A DNA stretch of 10,946 nt from Competibacteraceae bacterium UBA3908 (lineage in GTDB: Bacteria > Pseudomonadota > Gammaproteobacteria > Competibacterales > Competibacteraceae). This document shows positions 1-6,549 of the stretch, piece by piece. A model generated the notes under the pieces. The model was not told the origin of the DNA. It searched no databases and saw only the letters and a list, made by a program, of their open reading frames with translations. Numbering within the stretch: position 1 is the stretch's first letter; each line of letters starts with the position of its first letter. The stretch covers positions 1-10,946 of the forward strand of contig DGFE01000032.1 in NCBI GenBank assembly GCA_002391525.1, in the 5' to 3' direction. The position numbers and the translations under genes are program-made.

Positions 1-296
1 TCGTTGGCGCCGCCTTCGTGACCCGACAGGATCGGCACCACGAAACGCCCGTGTTCGTCCAGCACCAGCACCGCCGGGTCCCGGTATTTGTCGCGCAACA
101 CCGGCCCCAACGTGCGCACCGCGATACCAACCGCGCAGAGCAGAACCAGTCGATGACCGGCCAGGAATCGTTCCTGAACCATGTCCTGAAACGGTTGTGG
201 CCGGTGTAGATGTTCGGAATCCGGCATCAGCGCCAGCAGTCGTTCCGCCAGCGCCCGGCCGGGGTCGGTCAGGCTGATGAGGGTGACCGGGCGCAT
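1..296 (-). CDS. cbiG: Cobalt-precorrin 5A hydrolase CbiG, N-terminal part (cut by window edge)
   Basis: CbiG opens the delta-lactone ring of cobalt-precorrin-5A and releases acetaldehyde in the cobalt-early branch of corrin ring synthesis, in the cytoplasm. Only the first 98 codons are present. My translation from the ATG at 296-294 begins MRPVTLISLTDPGRALAERL. Further on it has the family signature: a GIAVRTLGPVLRDKYRDPAV segment at about residues 60-79, then DEHGRFVVPILSGHEGGAN up to the left edge. That Gly-Ile-x-Val-Arg ... Lys-x-x-Asp-Pro-Ala-Val ... Leu-Ser-Gly-His-x-Gly-Gly-Ala-Asn pattern is typical of the CbiG N-terminal and central region. The gene starts 19 bases after the NYN gene stops and is probably read in the same transcript. 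Its ribosome-binding site is weak (a GGA about nine bases upstream). The family is secure; whether the gene is complete or fused (for example to a CobJ-type methyltransferase) cannot be seen. Confidence 0.88.
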   Translation of the reverse strand, partial: MRPVTLISLTDPGRALAERLLALMPDSEHLHRPQPFQDMVQERFLAGHRLVLLCAVGIAVRTLGPVLRDKYRDPAVLVLDEHGRFVVPILSGHEGGAN

Positions 297-315
297 GATT
301 TAATTCCGCCCTGTT

Positions 316-948
316 TTAGTCCGCCTCCGCTGTCGCAGTTGTTGGGGCTTGTAAATCAGGCAGGTTATAGTTGACTTTATCTTCTGTAATGATAATCAGC
401 TTTCTTTTAACGAGCTCATCCATAAGGCTTGAGAGTTCGTCATCAGACAGATTGTTGAAAAATAAGGATTTAATCGTTCCTAATAAAGTCTTATGGGTTC
501 TTGGCTTTGTGGATTTCCGTTTAATCAAATTATCGACAACTGCCTCTATTTTTTCTTCGATAGTTTTAGTATTTGCAATCTTTATCAGTGGTATATCAAA
601 AATATCTTTCTGTCGCTGCACGAATATTTTTTTTGATCTTAAGTGCTTGATTAGCGGATCAAAGCCAGTATCTTTGGATATTATGTGAAAATATCCGCCG
701 GCGTCTTGAGCCGTCAATTGACCGATATAAAATGCAATGTGAAAATCAAGGGCATTCGATCCCGATCCTTCGATCTTGATATATTCAGCATCTGAACCAA
801 AAGATTGAAGAGACGATGCAACTTCCAGTGGTATTTTAGTTTGATTGTTCCCGATAAATATTTTTATTTTAAATGGACCACCTTTCAGTAGCTCCAAATT
901 TTTAGGCTGAACGTTCTCGAAATCAATGAGGATATAATTGGTCTTCAA
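316..948 (-). CDS. NYN/PIN-like domain protein, putative RNase, AT-rich
   Basis: A 210-residue protein with a PIN-like NYN fold at the N terminus. The strand-1 motif LIDFENV (residues 7-13) supplies Asp9, with Asn12 nearby. Asp68 (in SNALDFHIAFYIG) and Asp93/Asp97 (in IISKDTGFDPLI) complete the acidic cluster expected of a metal-dependent nuclease. Residues about 150-197 look like a small winged-helix domain, which could bind nucleic acid. The likely activity is RNA cleavage, but no substrate can be inferred. No ATG is available near the start; a TTG at 948-946 has a GGAG ribosome site eight bases upstream (minus-strand reading of 955-960). The gene lies between cobI and cbiG in a cobalamin operon to which it has no evident link. 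Its base composition is strikingly different: 28% GC over 541-600 and 33% over 361-420, against 72% over 1141-1200 in cobI. That suggests acquisition from elsewhere. Family call good; function unknown. Confidence 0.85.
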   Translation of the reverse strand: MKTNYILIDFENVQPKNLELLKGGPFKIKIFIGNNQTKIPLEVASSLQSFGSDAEYIKIEGSGSNALDFHIAFYIGQLTAQDAGGYFHIISKDTGFDPLIKHLRSKKIFVQRQKDIFDIPLIKIANTKTIEEKIEAVVDNLIKRKSTKPRTHKTLLGTIKSLFFNNLSDDELSSLMDELVKRKLIIITEDKVNYNLPDLQAPTTATAEAD

Positions 949-1004
949 TGGCTGCTCTCCAACGATTTGCTATAATTTTTTGACCTATCTTTTGGATTAA
1001 ACAT

Positions 1005-1700
1005 TCATTTTCGGATAACCAAAAACAATGCGAAATACGGCCCCGGAGTGGCGGGAATTTCTTCGAAGCATTTGACAATGCGCTCTGTTGGGCGGCTGGC
1101 CTGTTCGATGTAAAGTGTGTCCCCGGCCCGGCCGGTTTCCCGCAGCAGTTCCAGCACGCGTGGCCGGTGGCGGCCCGGCTTGAGAATGGCGACGCTGTCG
1201 CTGTCGAGCAAAGCCTGTCGCAGCGCCTCGTCGCCGGCGGTGGCGGGAATCACGGTCAGCCGCTGTTCGCCCGTGATCAACGGTGCGGCGGCGGCGGCTC
1301 CGGCAGCGCTGACCGAGTTGATGCCGGGAATCACCACGCAGGGAAAGTGGTCGCCCAGCCGTTGCAACAGATAGCTGAAGCTGCCGTAAAACAGCGGATC
1401 GCCCTCGCACAGAATCGCCACGTCATGCCCGGCGGTCAGTTCCTCGGCGATGACCACGGCGGCTTCATCGTAACCCTGGTTGACCGGGCCGCGATCCAAC
1501 ATGCAGGGCATGGTGATGGGAATTTCCCGCTTGCCGGTCAGCCATGCCGCCGCGATGTCGCGGGCCTGGGCGCCGCCCTGTGGCGTAGCGGGATAGGCGA
1601 CGACCGGCACGCTTTGCAGAATCCGCACGGCCTTGAGCGTCAGCAGTTCCGGGTCGCCGGGACCGACCCCGACGCCGTACAGAGTGCCCGTGGCATTCAT
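1005..1700 (-). CDS. cobI: Precorrin-2 / cobalt-precorrin-2 C20-methyltransferase
   Basis: Transfers a methyl group from S-adenosylmethionine to C-20 of (cobalt-)precorrin-2, an early step of corrin ring synthesis; the cobalt-early homologue is called CbiL. The 231-residue length is normal for the family. The N-terminal tetrapyrrole-methylase glycine loop GVGVGPGDPE is at residues 9-18, the second family motif CEGDPLFYGSFSYL at 98-111, and an IPGINSVSAAGAAAAAPL segment at 124-141 is typical of the C20 enzymes. The open frame extends far upstream inside cobL, but the homologous start is the ATG at 1700-1698, which overlaps the cobL stop by four bases (ATGA), indicating translational coupling. 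Since cbiX and cbiG are in the same operon, the cobalt-loaded substrate (the CbiL reaction) is more likely than the metal-free one. The next gene downstream is the AT-rich NYN gene, 56 bases away. Confidence 0.93.
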   Translation of the reverse strand: MNATGTLYGVGVGPGDPELLTLKAVRILQSVPVVAYPATPQGGAQARDIAAAWLTGKREIPITMPCMLDRGPVNQGYDEAAVVIAEELTAGHDVAILCEGDPLFYGSFSYLLQRLGDHFPCVVIPGINSVSAAGAAAAAPLITGEQRLTVIPATAGDEALRQALLDSDSVAILKPGRHRPRVLELLRETGRAGDTLYIEQASRPTERIVKCFEEIPATPGPYFALFLVIRK

Positions 1701-2944
1701 TCGGCCTTCTCCAGTTTCATCAGCAACACCGGCAGAGAGGGACGCATGACCCGTTGTCCGGCCAGCCGTTCGCCGCGGGCGATGCTCAACTCTGTCGATT
1801 CCGCCGCGCGGTTGCCGACGAAGGTATGCAATTCCACCCGGCTGTCCTCGGTCACCGCGCTCGCCACCAGTCGCCCGCCGGGTCGCAGCCGCGCCCAGAC
1901 CGCATCCAGCATCTCGTGCAGACTGCCGCTGCTGCCGCCGATGAATACCGCGTGCGGGTCGGGCAATTCGGCCAGCGCCTCCGGAGCGCGGCCCGGAACG
2001 ATATGCAGGTTGGCGACGACGCCGAACCGTTCGCGGTTGACGCCCAAATGCTCCAGCCGGTCCGGATGGCATTCGATGGCGTGAACCTCGCCGTAAGGAT
2101 TCCAGCGCGCCCATTCCACCGCCACGCCGCCGCAGCCCGCGCCCACGTCCCAGCCGATCTCGCCGGCACGCGGCGCGAGCAGCGAGAGAATCGTCAGCCG
2201 CACCTCGCGCTTGCTCAACAATCCCTTGCCCGGTTCCGCTCCGGTGCTGAACCGCTCGTCGGGAATGCCGGGGAATTCCGGTAATATGCCGCCCGGCCCA
2301 CGGGTTTCCAAAATGACGACGTTCAGCGGCGAGAATTCGGTGTCGGCATCCGCCAGATCAACGGCTTGGAACTGACGAAGCCGTTCGCTTGGCATCCCCA
2401 AATCCTCGGCGACCCACAGGTCCGACTCGCCGAAGCCGGTTTCGACCAGTACCCGCGCTATGGCGGTCGGCGAACTGTCGCGGTCCGTGAGCAGGGCATA
2501 CAGCCGGTTGCCCTGCAACGCCGCGCGCAGGCTCGCCAGCGGCCGTCCGTGCAGGCTGACCGGTTGCGCTTGCTGCCACGGTCGGCCCAGCCGGGCGAAC
2601 GCCGCCTGGATGCTGGTCACGTTTGGGTGGAACACCAGATGTTCGGGCGGCAGATAACGGAGCAGAGCGCCGCTGATCCCGTAAAACAGCGGATCGCCGG
2701 AGGCCAGCAGCGCGATGCGGCGCCCGGAGCTGGCGCGCAACAAATCTCCCAAGCCGCTCATCGGACTGGGATAAGAGCGTTTTTCGGCGGTCAGTTCCGG
2801 GAACGCGGCCAGATGCGCCGCCGCGCCGATGAGGAGTTCCGCCTGAGCCAGCGCCGCCCGCGCCGACTGACCCAACGCGCCGGCATCCATGCCCATACCG
2901 ATGACCTGCACCGGCGGGCCGGGCCAGTCAAGCGTTGCAGTCAT
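1697..2944 (-). CDS. cobL: CbiE-CbiT fusion: precorrin-6Y C5,15-methyltransferase (decarboxylating)
   Basis: A 415-residue two-domain enzyme that methylates C-5 and C-15 of the corrin intermediate and decarboxylates the C-12 acetate side chain. Residues about 12-210 are the CbiE-type tetrapyrrole methylase: QVIGMGMDAGAL near the N terminus and SGDPLFYGISGALLRYL at 82-98. Residues about 225-410 are the CbiT domain, a Rossmann-type methyltransferase with the S-adenosylmethionine loop DVGAGCGGVAVEWAR at 266-280 and FIGGSSGSLHEML at 334-346. The fused form is common in proteobacteria; cobalt-early organisms more often keep separate cbiE and cbiT genes, though fusions occur there too. The ATG at 2944-2942 overlaps the cobH stop by one base (TGATG), and its own stop overlaps the start of cobI. 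Domain assignment is secure; the exact metal state of the substrate is inferred from cbiX and cbiG. Confidence 0.95.
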   Translation of the reverse strand: MTATLDWPGPPVQVIGMGMDAGALGQSARAALAQAELLIGAAAHLAAFPELTAEKRSYPSPMSGLGDLLRASSGRRIALLASGDPLFYGISGALLRYLPPEHLVFHPNVTSIQAAFARLGRPWQQAQPVSLHGRPLASLRAALQGNRLYALLTDRDSSPTAIARVLVETGFGESDLWVAEDLGMPSERLRQFQAVDLADADTEFSPLNVVILETRGPGGILPEFPGIPDERFSTGAEPGKGLLSKREVRLTILSLLAPRAGEIGWDVGAGCGGVAVEWARWNPYGEVHAIECHPDRLEHLGVNRERFGVVANLHIVPGRAPEALAELPDPHAVFIGGSSGSLHEMLDAVWARLRPGGRLVASAVTEDSRVELHTFVGNRAAESTELSIARGERLAGQRVMRPSLPVLLMKLEKAE

Positions 2945-3591
2945 CAGAAGCGAATCCCATTCGCCATGCGCGCCAGGGCGTTGAGCGTGGCGGCGGCCAG
3001 GCTGCTCCCGCCGCGCCGACCCAGCAGGGTGATGCAGGGCGTCTCAAACTCGCTTGGCGCGATATCCCACAACGCCTGTTTGGATTCGGCGGCGTTGATG
3101 AAGCCGACCGGCATCCCGATGATCAACACCGGGCGGGGAGCGCCTTCATCCAGTAAGTCCAGCAACCGGAACAGCGCGGTGGGCGCGTTGCCGATGGCGA
3201 CGATGTTTCCCGCCAGATGCGCCGGCCATTCCGCCATCGCCGCCATCGACCGGGTCTCGCCAGTTTGGCGGGCGCGTTCGGCGACCTCGGGCGCGTTCAG
3301 AAAGCAATGCACCCGACCTTTCAAATACCGCTTGCTGATGCCGTGGCTGACCATCTCGATGTCGCACAGCACGTCCGCGCCTTGCGCCAGCGCCGCCAGT
3401 CCGGCTGTGACCGCGCCGGGGCTGAAGTGGAGATCGTGGACGATGCCGGGATCGCCGGAAGTGTGAACCAGCCGCATCGCCACCTGCTGCTGGTCGGCGT
3501 CGAAGCGGGACAGATCGGCCAACTGGCGAATCTGGGCGAACGACTGGCGCTCAATCTCGTCAGGATCGCGGAGATAGTCGAAACGGGGCAT
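2944..3591 (-). CDS. cobH: Precorrin-8X methylmutase (CobH/CbiC)
   Basis: Catalyses the 1,5-sigmatropic shift of the C-11 methyl group to C-12, turning (cobalt-)precorrin-8X into hydrogenobyrinate or cobyrinate. The 215 residues match the family length. The catalytic histidine is His43 in RLVHTSGDPGIV (residues 40-51). Other family blocks are DVLCDIEMVSHGISK at 73-87, IGNAPTALFRLLDL near 132-145, and IIGMPVGFINAAESK near 156-170, followed by the glycine-rich GRRGGSSLAAATLNALA near the C terminus. The ATG at 3591-3589 has a GGAG ribosome site five bases away (minus-strand reading of 3597-3600). The gene is separated from cbiX upstream by about 104 bases filled with tandem GC-rich repeats, and is overlapped by cobL downstream. 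Confidence 0.95.
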   Translation of the reverse strand: MPRFDYLRDPDEIERQSFAQIRQLADLSRFDADQQQVAMRLVHTSGDPGIVHDLHFSPGAVTAGLAALAQGADVLCDIEMVSHGISKRYLKGRVHCFLNAPEVAERARQTGETRSMAAMAEWPAHLAGNIVAIGNAPTALFRLLDLLDEGAPRPVLIIGMPVGFINAAESKQALWDIAPSEFETPCITLLGRRGGSSLAAATLNALARMANGIRF

Positions 3592-3592
3592 G

Positions 3593-3695
3593 GCGGCTCC
3601 AAATCTCGCCCCTCTCTCAAGGGGGGAGAAAGCTGGGGGTGAGGGTACATTTCTCCCCTCGCCCTTTGGGAGAGGGGTCGGGGGTGAGGGTGGGT
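3593..3695. repeat. Two tandem copies of a GC-rich hairpin repeat in the cbiX-cobH gap
   Basis: The gap is almost entirely occupied by two related units. Both end in the same 12-mer GGGGGTGAGGGT, at 3635-3646 and 3680-3691, a 45-base period. The second unit contains a 10-base-pair hairpin with one mismatch: 3655-3664 pairs with 3668-3677 around a TTT loop. The first unit has a decayed version (pyrimidine-rich 3609-3618 followed by GGGGGGAGA). There is no U-tract, so this is not a standard terminator. Such CCCTCACCCC / CCCTCTCCC elements are scattered through many proteobacterial genomes as small non-coding repeats. A related inverted copy lies at 8115-8164. Within the operon transcript the hairpin could affect mRNA stability or processing; that is inference. 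Confidence 0.75.
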
Positions 3696-4589
3696 TTAAT
3701 GGCCATGGTGGTGATCATTGTGGTGATCATGCCCGGTTTGCGGCGCGCCCCGCCAGTCCTCGCGCCCGACGATGGAAGTTCGGTATGGGCAGAACTGGCA
3801 GTTCATATGAGCATCACCGTGTTCGACTTCGGTCAACCGCTCCAGGAAAGTGGCGACCACCAGCGGATGGGCGTTCAGATAAGGCGCGACCACCGCTTGT
3901 ACTTCGGGATGGCGTTCCCGATAGGCGGCGACTGTGGCGCGCACCTGCTCGACCAGCCGGCCGGTGAACAGCAGATAGGGGAACACGATCACCCGCTGGA
4001 AGCCCAGCCGGTGCGTCCGCTTCAGGGCATCGGCCATCAGCGGCGCGGCGACGGCGGTATAGGCGGTTTCCGCCCAACCGAAGCCCATCCCTTCCCACAA
4101 CATCCGGGTGATCTTGCTGATGTTGGAATTGGCGTCGGGATCGGAACTGCCGCGCCCGATCACCACGAGCAGGGTATCCCGCCGGTCGTAATCCGGCCCG
4201 AACGCGGATTCAACGCTCTCGATCCGCTCGCGGGCGACCTGGAGCAGGTTGGGATGAATCCCCAGATCCGCGCCGAAGGCGATGCTCATCCCGGGATGTT
4301 CGGCCTGAAAGGCGTTGAGAATGAGCGGGATGTCGTTCTTGACGTGGCCGGCGGCCATCAGCAGCGCCGGCAGGGCGATGACGCGGCGGAAGCCCTGCCG
4401 CCACAGCGTTTCCAAAGCTTCGGGCAGGCTGGGTTCGACCAGTTCCAGAAAGCCCGCCAGACAGGTCCGGTCGGGTAGCGCCTGCTGTAACTCGTCGGCG
4501 AGGGCGCGGAATTCGGCGACGCCGGCGGCGAGCCGGGTGCCGTGGCCGATCAGCAGCACGGCGGGCGGAGATTGCAGGTTTTGAGTCAT
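3696..4589 (-). CDS. cbiX: Sirohydrochlorin cobaltochelatase CbiX, long form with Fe-S and His-rich tail
   Basis: Inserts Co2+ into sirohydrochlorin, committing it to the cobalt-early cobalamin route. The 297-residue protein (from ATG 4589-4587) has two tandem CbiX/CbiK-like halves. The N-terminal half holds both expected catalytic histidines: His16 in LLIGHGTR and His82 in MAAGHVKNDIP. In the second half the equivalent positions are not histidine (IGRGSSDPDAN near 144-154; LLFTGRLVEQ near 206-215), as in other long CbiX proteins. Residues 262-267 read MNCQFC, an exact MXCXXC motif known in Bacillus megaterium CbiX to hold a 4Fe-4S cluster, and the tail ends in HDHHNDHHHGH, a likely metal-storing stretch. 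The frame stays open to a GTG at 4703; I chose the ATG before the conserved core, although it lacks a clear ribosome site, so the start is uncertain. It is first in the visible minus-strand operon. Confidence 0.92.
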   Translation of the reverse strand: MTQNLQSPPAVLLIGHGTRLAAGVAEFRALADELQQALPDRTCLAGFLELVEPSLPEALETLWRQGFRRVIALPALLMAAGHVKNDIPLILNAFQAEHPGMSIAFGADLGIHPNLLQVARERIESVESAFGPDYDRRDTLLVVIGRGSSDPDANSNISKITRMLWEGMGFGWAETAYTAVAAPLMADALKRTHRLGFQRVIVFPYLLFTGRLVEQVRATVAAYRERHPEVQAVVAPYLNAHPLVVATFLERLTEVEHGDAHMNCQFCPYRTSIVGREDWRGAPQTGHDHHNDHHHGH

Positions 4590-4709
4590 CGGGAGGAGGA
4601 TGGTGGCGACATTTTCACCATTGTACAAGCTGGATTCCAATTCATCACCGATTGCGATTAGTCTATCCATTCCAAGGTCAATCACCCGTTCCCTTAACCT
4701 CACGACCTC

Positions 4710-4715
4710 GGAGGG
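4710..4715 (+). promoter_or_regulatory. Ribosome binding site deciding the Uma2 start
   Basis: GGAGGG lies eight bases before the ATG at 4724. It favours this start over in-frame non-ATG codons further upstream (the frame is open from 4652) that have no comparable site. Confidence 0.7.
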
Positions 4716-4723
4716 CGCGCTCC

Positions 4724-5401
4724 ATGTCCGCTTATGCCTTTCCCTTTACCGAGATCGAGTATCCCGACAGCGATGGACTTCCCATGGCGGAAAGCGATTT
4801 TCAGCGCGAGGTTCTGATCTATGCCGTGGAAGCCTTGCGCGGCCATTTCCGGGATCGCGATGACGTCTACGTTTCCGGCAACCTGTTCATTTACTACGAA
4901 GAGGGCAACCCCAAGGCTGTCGTGGCGCCGGACGTGTTCGTGGTGATCGGCGCATCCAATCATGACCGCCCTTCCTACAAGCTTTGGAACGAGCCCAAAG
5001 GCCCGGATTTCGTGCTCGAAATCACGTCCAAAAGCACTCGTGGCGAGGATCAGGGGGCCAAGCGCGGCATCTACGCCTACCTGGGTGTTCGCGAATATTG
5101 GCAATACGACCCGACCGGCGACTATCTGGATCCTCCGCTGCAAGGGTTGCAACTGATCGAGCGGAATTACTGGCCCCTGCGCGCCGCCACGCCCGTGCCT
5201 GGCGGTTTCAGCTTGCACAGCGAAGTGCTGGATTTGGACCTGCGGCTCGAACAAGGCGTATTTCGTTTCCATGATCCCCGCACCGGCCGGAAGTTACTGA
5301 GTTATCGGGAAACCGAGCAAGCCCGGTTGGCCGCCGAGGCCCGTCTGGCCGAATTGGAGGCGCGACTGCGCGGGACGGAGCCGGGCGTCGCGGAGCATTG
5401 A
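4724..5401 (+). CDS. Uma2 family protein (PD-(D/E)XK nuclease-like)
   Basis: A 225-residue member of the Uma2 family (formerly DUF820), which has a restriction-endonuclease-like fold and no settled biological role. Visible signature: VAPDVFVVIG (residues 67-76, Asp70), FVLEITSKSTRGEDQGAK (96-113, with Glu99, Ser102, Lys103 and Lys113) and YAYLGVREYWQYDP (117-130). These give the D...E-x-x-S-K-S-T...K...Y...GV.EYW..DP pattern of the family with the putative catalytic Asp and Glu retained. Residues about 195-217 (ETEQARLAAEARLAELEARL) form a short charged, alanine- and leucine-rich helix, probably a coiled coil, also common in Uma2 proteins. The ATG at 4724 has a GGAGGG ribosome site eight bases upstream (4710-4715). 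The gene is divergent from cbiX and sits 34 bases ahead of glpR on the same strand. A link to glycerol or cobalamin metabolism is not evident. Confidence 0.9.
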   Translation: MSAYAFPFTEIEYPDSDGLPMAESDFQREVLIYAVEALRGHFRDRDDVYVSGNLFIYYEEGNPKAVVAPDVFVVIGASNHDRPSYKLWNEPKGPDFVLEITSKSTRGEDQGAKRGIYAYLGVREYWQYDPTGDYLDPPLQGLQLIERNYWPLRAATPVPGGFSLHSEVLDLDLRLEQGVFRFHDPRTGRKLLSYRETEQARLAAEARLAELEARLRGTEPGVAEH

Positions 5402-5435
5402 TGGCCGAAGAGTGCATCGACATGGATTCCATGCC

Positions 5436-6227
5436 ATGAACCTGAATCAGAGACAGCAGGAAATCTTGCAACGGGTGCGGCAAGCGGGCTCTGTTGCCAT
5501 CGAGGACTTGGCGGTGCACTTCAACGTCACCCCGCAAACCATCCGGCGAGACATCAACGCCTTGTGTGATCTGGATTTGTTGCGACGTTTCCACGGTGGC
5601 GCCGGCATACCGTCCAGCGTCGAAAACATCGCCTACCCCGCCCGGCAGATTCTGCATCACGACGAGAAGCGCCGCATCGCCCGGCTGGTGGCGCGACACA
5701 TTCCCGATCAATCCTCGCTGCTGATCAATATTGGAACCACCACCGAGGAGGTGGCCAAGGCCCTGGCGGATCATGCCGATATGCGGGTGATCACCAACAA
5801 CCTCAACGTCGCCGTTTTACTGTCCGACAATCCGAGTTTCGAGGTGATCGTCGCGGGCGGGGTGGTGCGCCGCCGGGACCGGGGCGTGATCGGCGAAGCG
5901 ACCATCGATTTCATCAAGCAGTTCAAGGTCGATTTCGGCATCATCGGCATTTCCGGCATCGACCTGGACGGCACGCTGCTGGATTTCGATTACCGCGAGG
6001 TGCGGGTTTCCCAGGCCATCATCGCCAATTCCCGCAAGGTGCTGCTGGTCACCGATCACAGCAAGTTTGGCCGCAACGCCATGGTTCGGCTCGGCCCTAT
6101 TTCCGAGGTGGACATGCTGTTCACCGATCAGCCCCCACCGGCGGCCATGACCGAACTGCTGGCCCAGGCCGAGGTTCAGGTGTTCGTGGCCGGCCCCGAG
6201 GGCGACGCGCCGGCGCGCGACGCCTGA
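5436..6227 (+). CDS. glpR: Glycerol-3-phosphate regulon repressor GlpR (DeoR family)
   Basis: A 263-residue DeoR-family transcription factor. Residues about 5-55 form the winged helix-turn-helix, with QRQQEIL at the start, FNVTPQTIRRDIN as the recognition region and LLRRFHGGAG closing the domain. The C-terminal sensor domain carries the phosphosugar-binding segments INIGTTTEEVA (98-107), ITNNLNVA (119-126), the GVIGEATIDFI block (150-160), FGIIGISGID (167-176), FDYREVR (184-190) and DHSKFGRNAMV (207-217). These match E. coli GlpR nearly block for block from memory, so glycerol 3-phosphate is the expected inducer. A GTG eight codons upstream (5412) is possible, but the ATG at 5436 fits the homologous N terminus; its ribosome site is weak (GGA, nine bases upstream). 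The location directly ahead of glpK-glpD-glpF supports the call. Confidence 0.95.
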   Translation: MNLNQRQQEILQRVRQAGSVAIEDLAVHFNVTPQTIRRDINALCDLDLLRRFHGGAGIPSSVENIAYPARQILHHDEKRRIARLVARHIPDQSSLLINIGTTTEEVAKALADHADMRVITNNLNVAVLLSDNPSFEVIVAGGVVRRRDRGVIGEATIDFIKQFKVDFGIIGISGIDLDGTLLDFDYREVRVSQAIIANSRKVLLVTDHSKFGRNAMVRLGPISEVDMLFTDQPPPAAMTELLAQAEVQVFVAGPEGDAPARDA

Positions 6228-6315
6228 TTTCCCTCGATTTTCGGCCAGACTTCGCACGCCACGGCCCGTTCCATTGCCGAACCGATTTCCTTTCCTGCCC
6301 CAAGGCCGTTTAATT

Positions 6316-6322
6316 TTCGATA
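6316..6322 (+). promoter_or_regulatory. Candidate GlpR operator half-site
   Basis: TTCGATA, within TTTTCGATACTGTTCG, equals the left half of the E. coli glp operator (TTCGATAACGAA type). A second TTCG follows ten bases later (6326-6329) as a direct rather than an inverted repeat, so the match to a full operator is incomplete. It lies about 45 bases upstream of the -35 box. Confidence 0.3.
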
Positions 6323-6360
6323 CTGTTCGTTCTGGCCAAAATTTTTTTCTTATTATTCAC

Positions 6361-6388
6361 TTGAACATTCTTTTATTTTCTTTATAAT
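6361..6388 (+). promoter_or_regulatory. Sigma70-type promoter for the glpK operon
   Basis: A perfect -10 hexamer TATAAT at 6383-6388 is preceded by TTGAAC at 6361-6366 (four of six matches to TTGACA) with a 16-base spacer rich in T. The predicted start is near 6395. It is the best promoter-like sequence I found by eye in the window, and it faces glpK. The -35 box is part of a small palindrome, TTCACTTGAA (6356-6365), where a repressor could compete with RNA polymerase. Confidence 0.65.
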
Positions 6389-6423
6389 CGGGATCAAGAG
6401 TGTGGTTGAGTCTGTCGAGCAAC

Positions 6424-6430
6424 TTCGATA
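6424..6430 (+). promoter_or_regulatory. Second candidate GlpR operator half-site
   Basis: The same TTCGATA heptamer recurs here, about 30 bases after the predicted transcript start and 108 bases from the upstream copy. No matching right half (CGAACAT) follows. Two half-sites flanking a promoter would fit loop-forming repression, as known for E. coli glp operons, but the evidence is only seven bases each. Confidence 0.3.
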
Positions 6431-6549
6431 GGTCTTCAAGTGGCAAACCGGTCGAGATGACCAATATTCTGGTTCAAGTAATTTTTCTTTTGAAAAACAT
6501 CAGAACCTTAAATAGTTAATAGCGAAAATCATGCTGGCGAAGCAGCCAG

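Larger units (their letters stand above)
6358..6480. repeat. Three TTCAAGT-core repeats spanning the glpK promoter and leader
   Basis: CACTTGAA at 6358-6365 is the exact reverse complement of TTCAAGTG at 6435-6442. A third copy, GTTCAAGTA at 6472-6480, matches the reverse complement of 6358-6366 (CACTTGAAC) at eight of nine bases. The centres are 77 and 38 bases apart. The first copy overlaps the -35 box; the other two are inside the predicted leader. They could be protein-binding sites or paired arms in the RNA. Confidence 0.5.

Noticed and set aside
2366..3466. A 366-codon plus-strand open frame opposite cobL and cobH
   Set aside because: The Arg/Ala/Gln-rich translation has no recognisable motif, and the opposite strand carries two clear enzymes.
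4621..4628. Palindrome TTGTACAA in the cbiX/Uma2 divergent gap
   Set aside because: An eight-base palindrome is expected by chance, and no second copy or matching promoter geometry was found.
4590..4723. A cobalamin riboswitch ahead of cbiX
   Set aside because: The divergent gap is only 134 bases, too short for the usual element of about 200 bases, and I saw no recognisable B12-box on the minus strand.
6300..6355. An intrinsic terminator for glpR (GGCC pairs followed by seven Ts)
   Set aside because: The only stem I can draw is GGCC with GGCC, four to five pairs across a 26-base loop, and four As separate the stem from the T-run; too weak to call.
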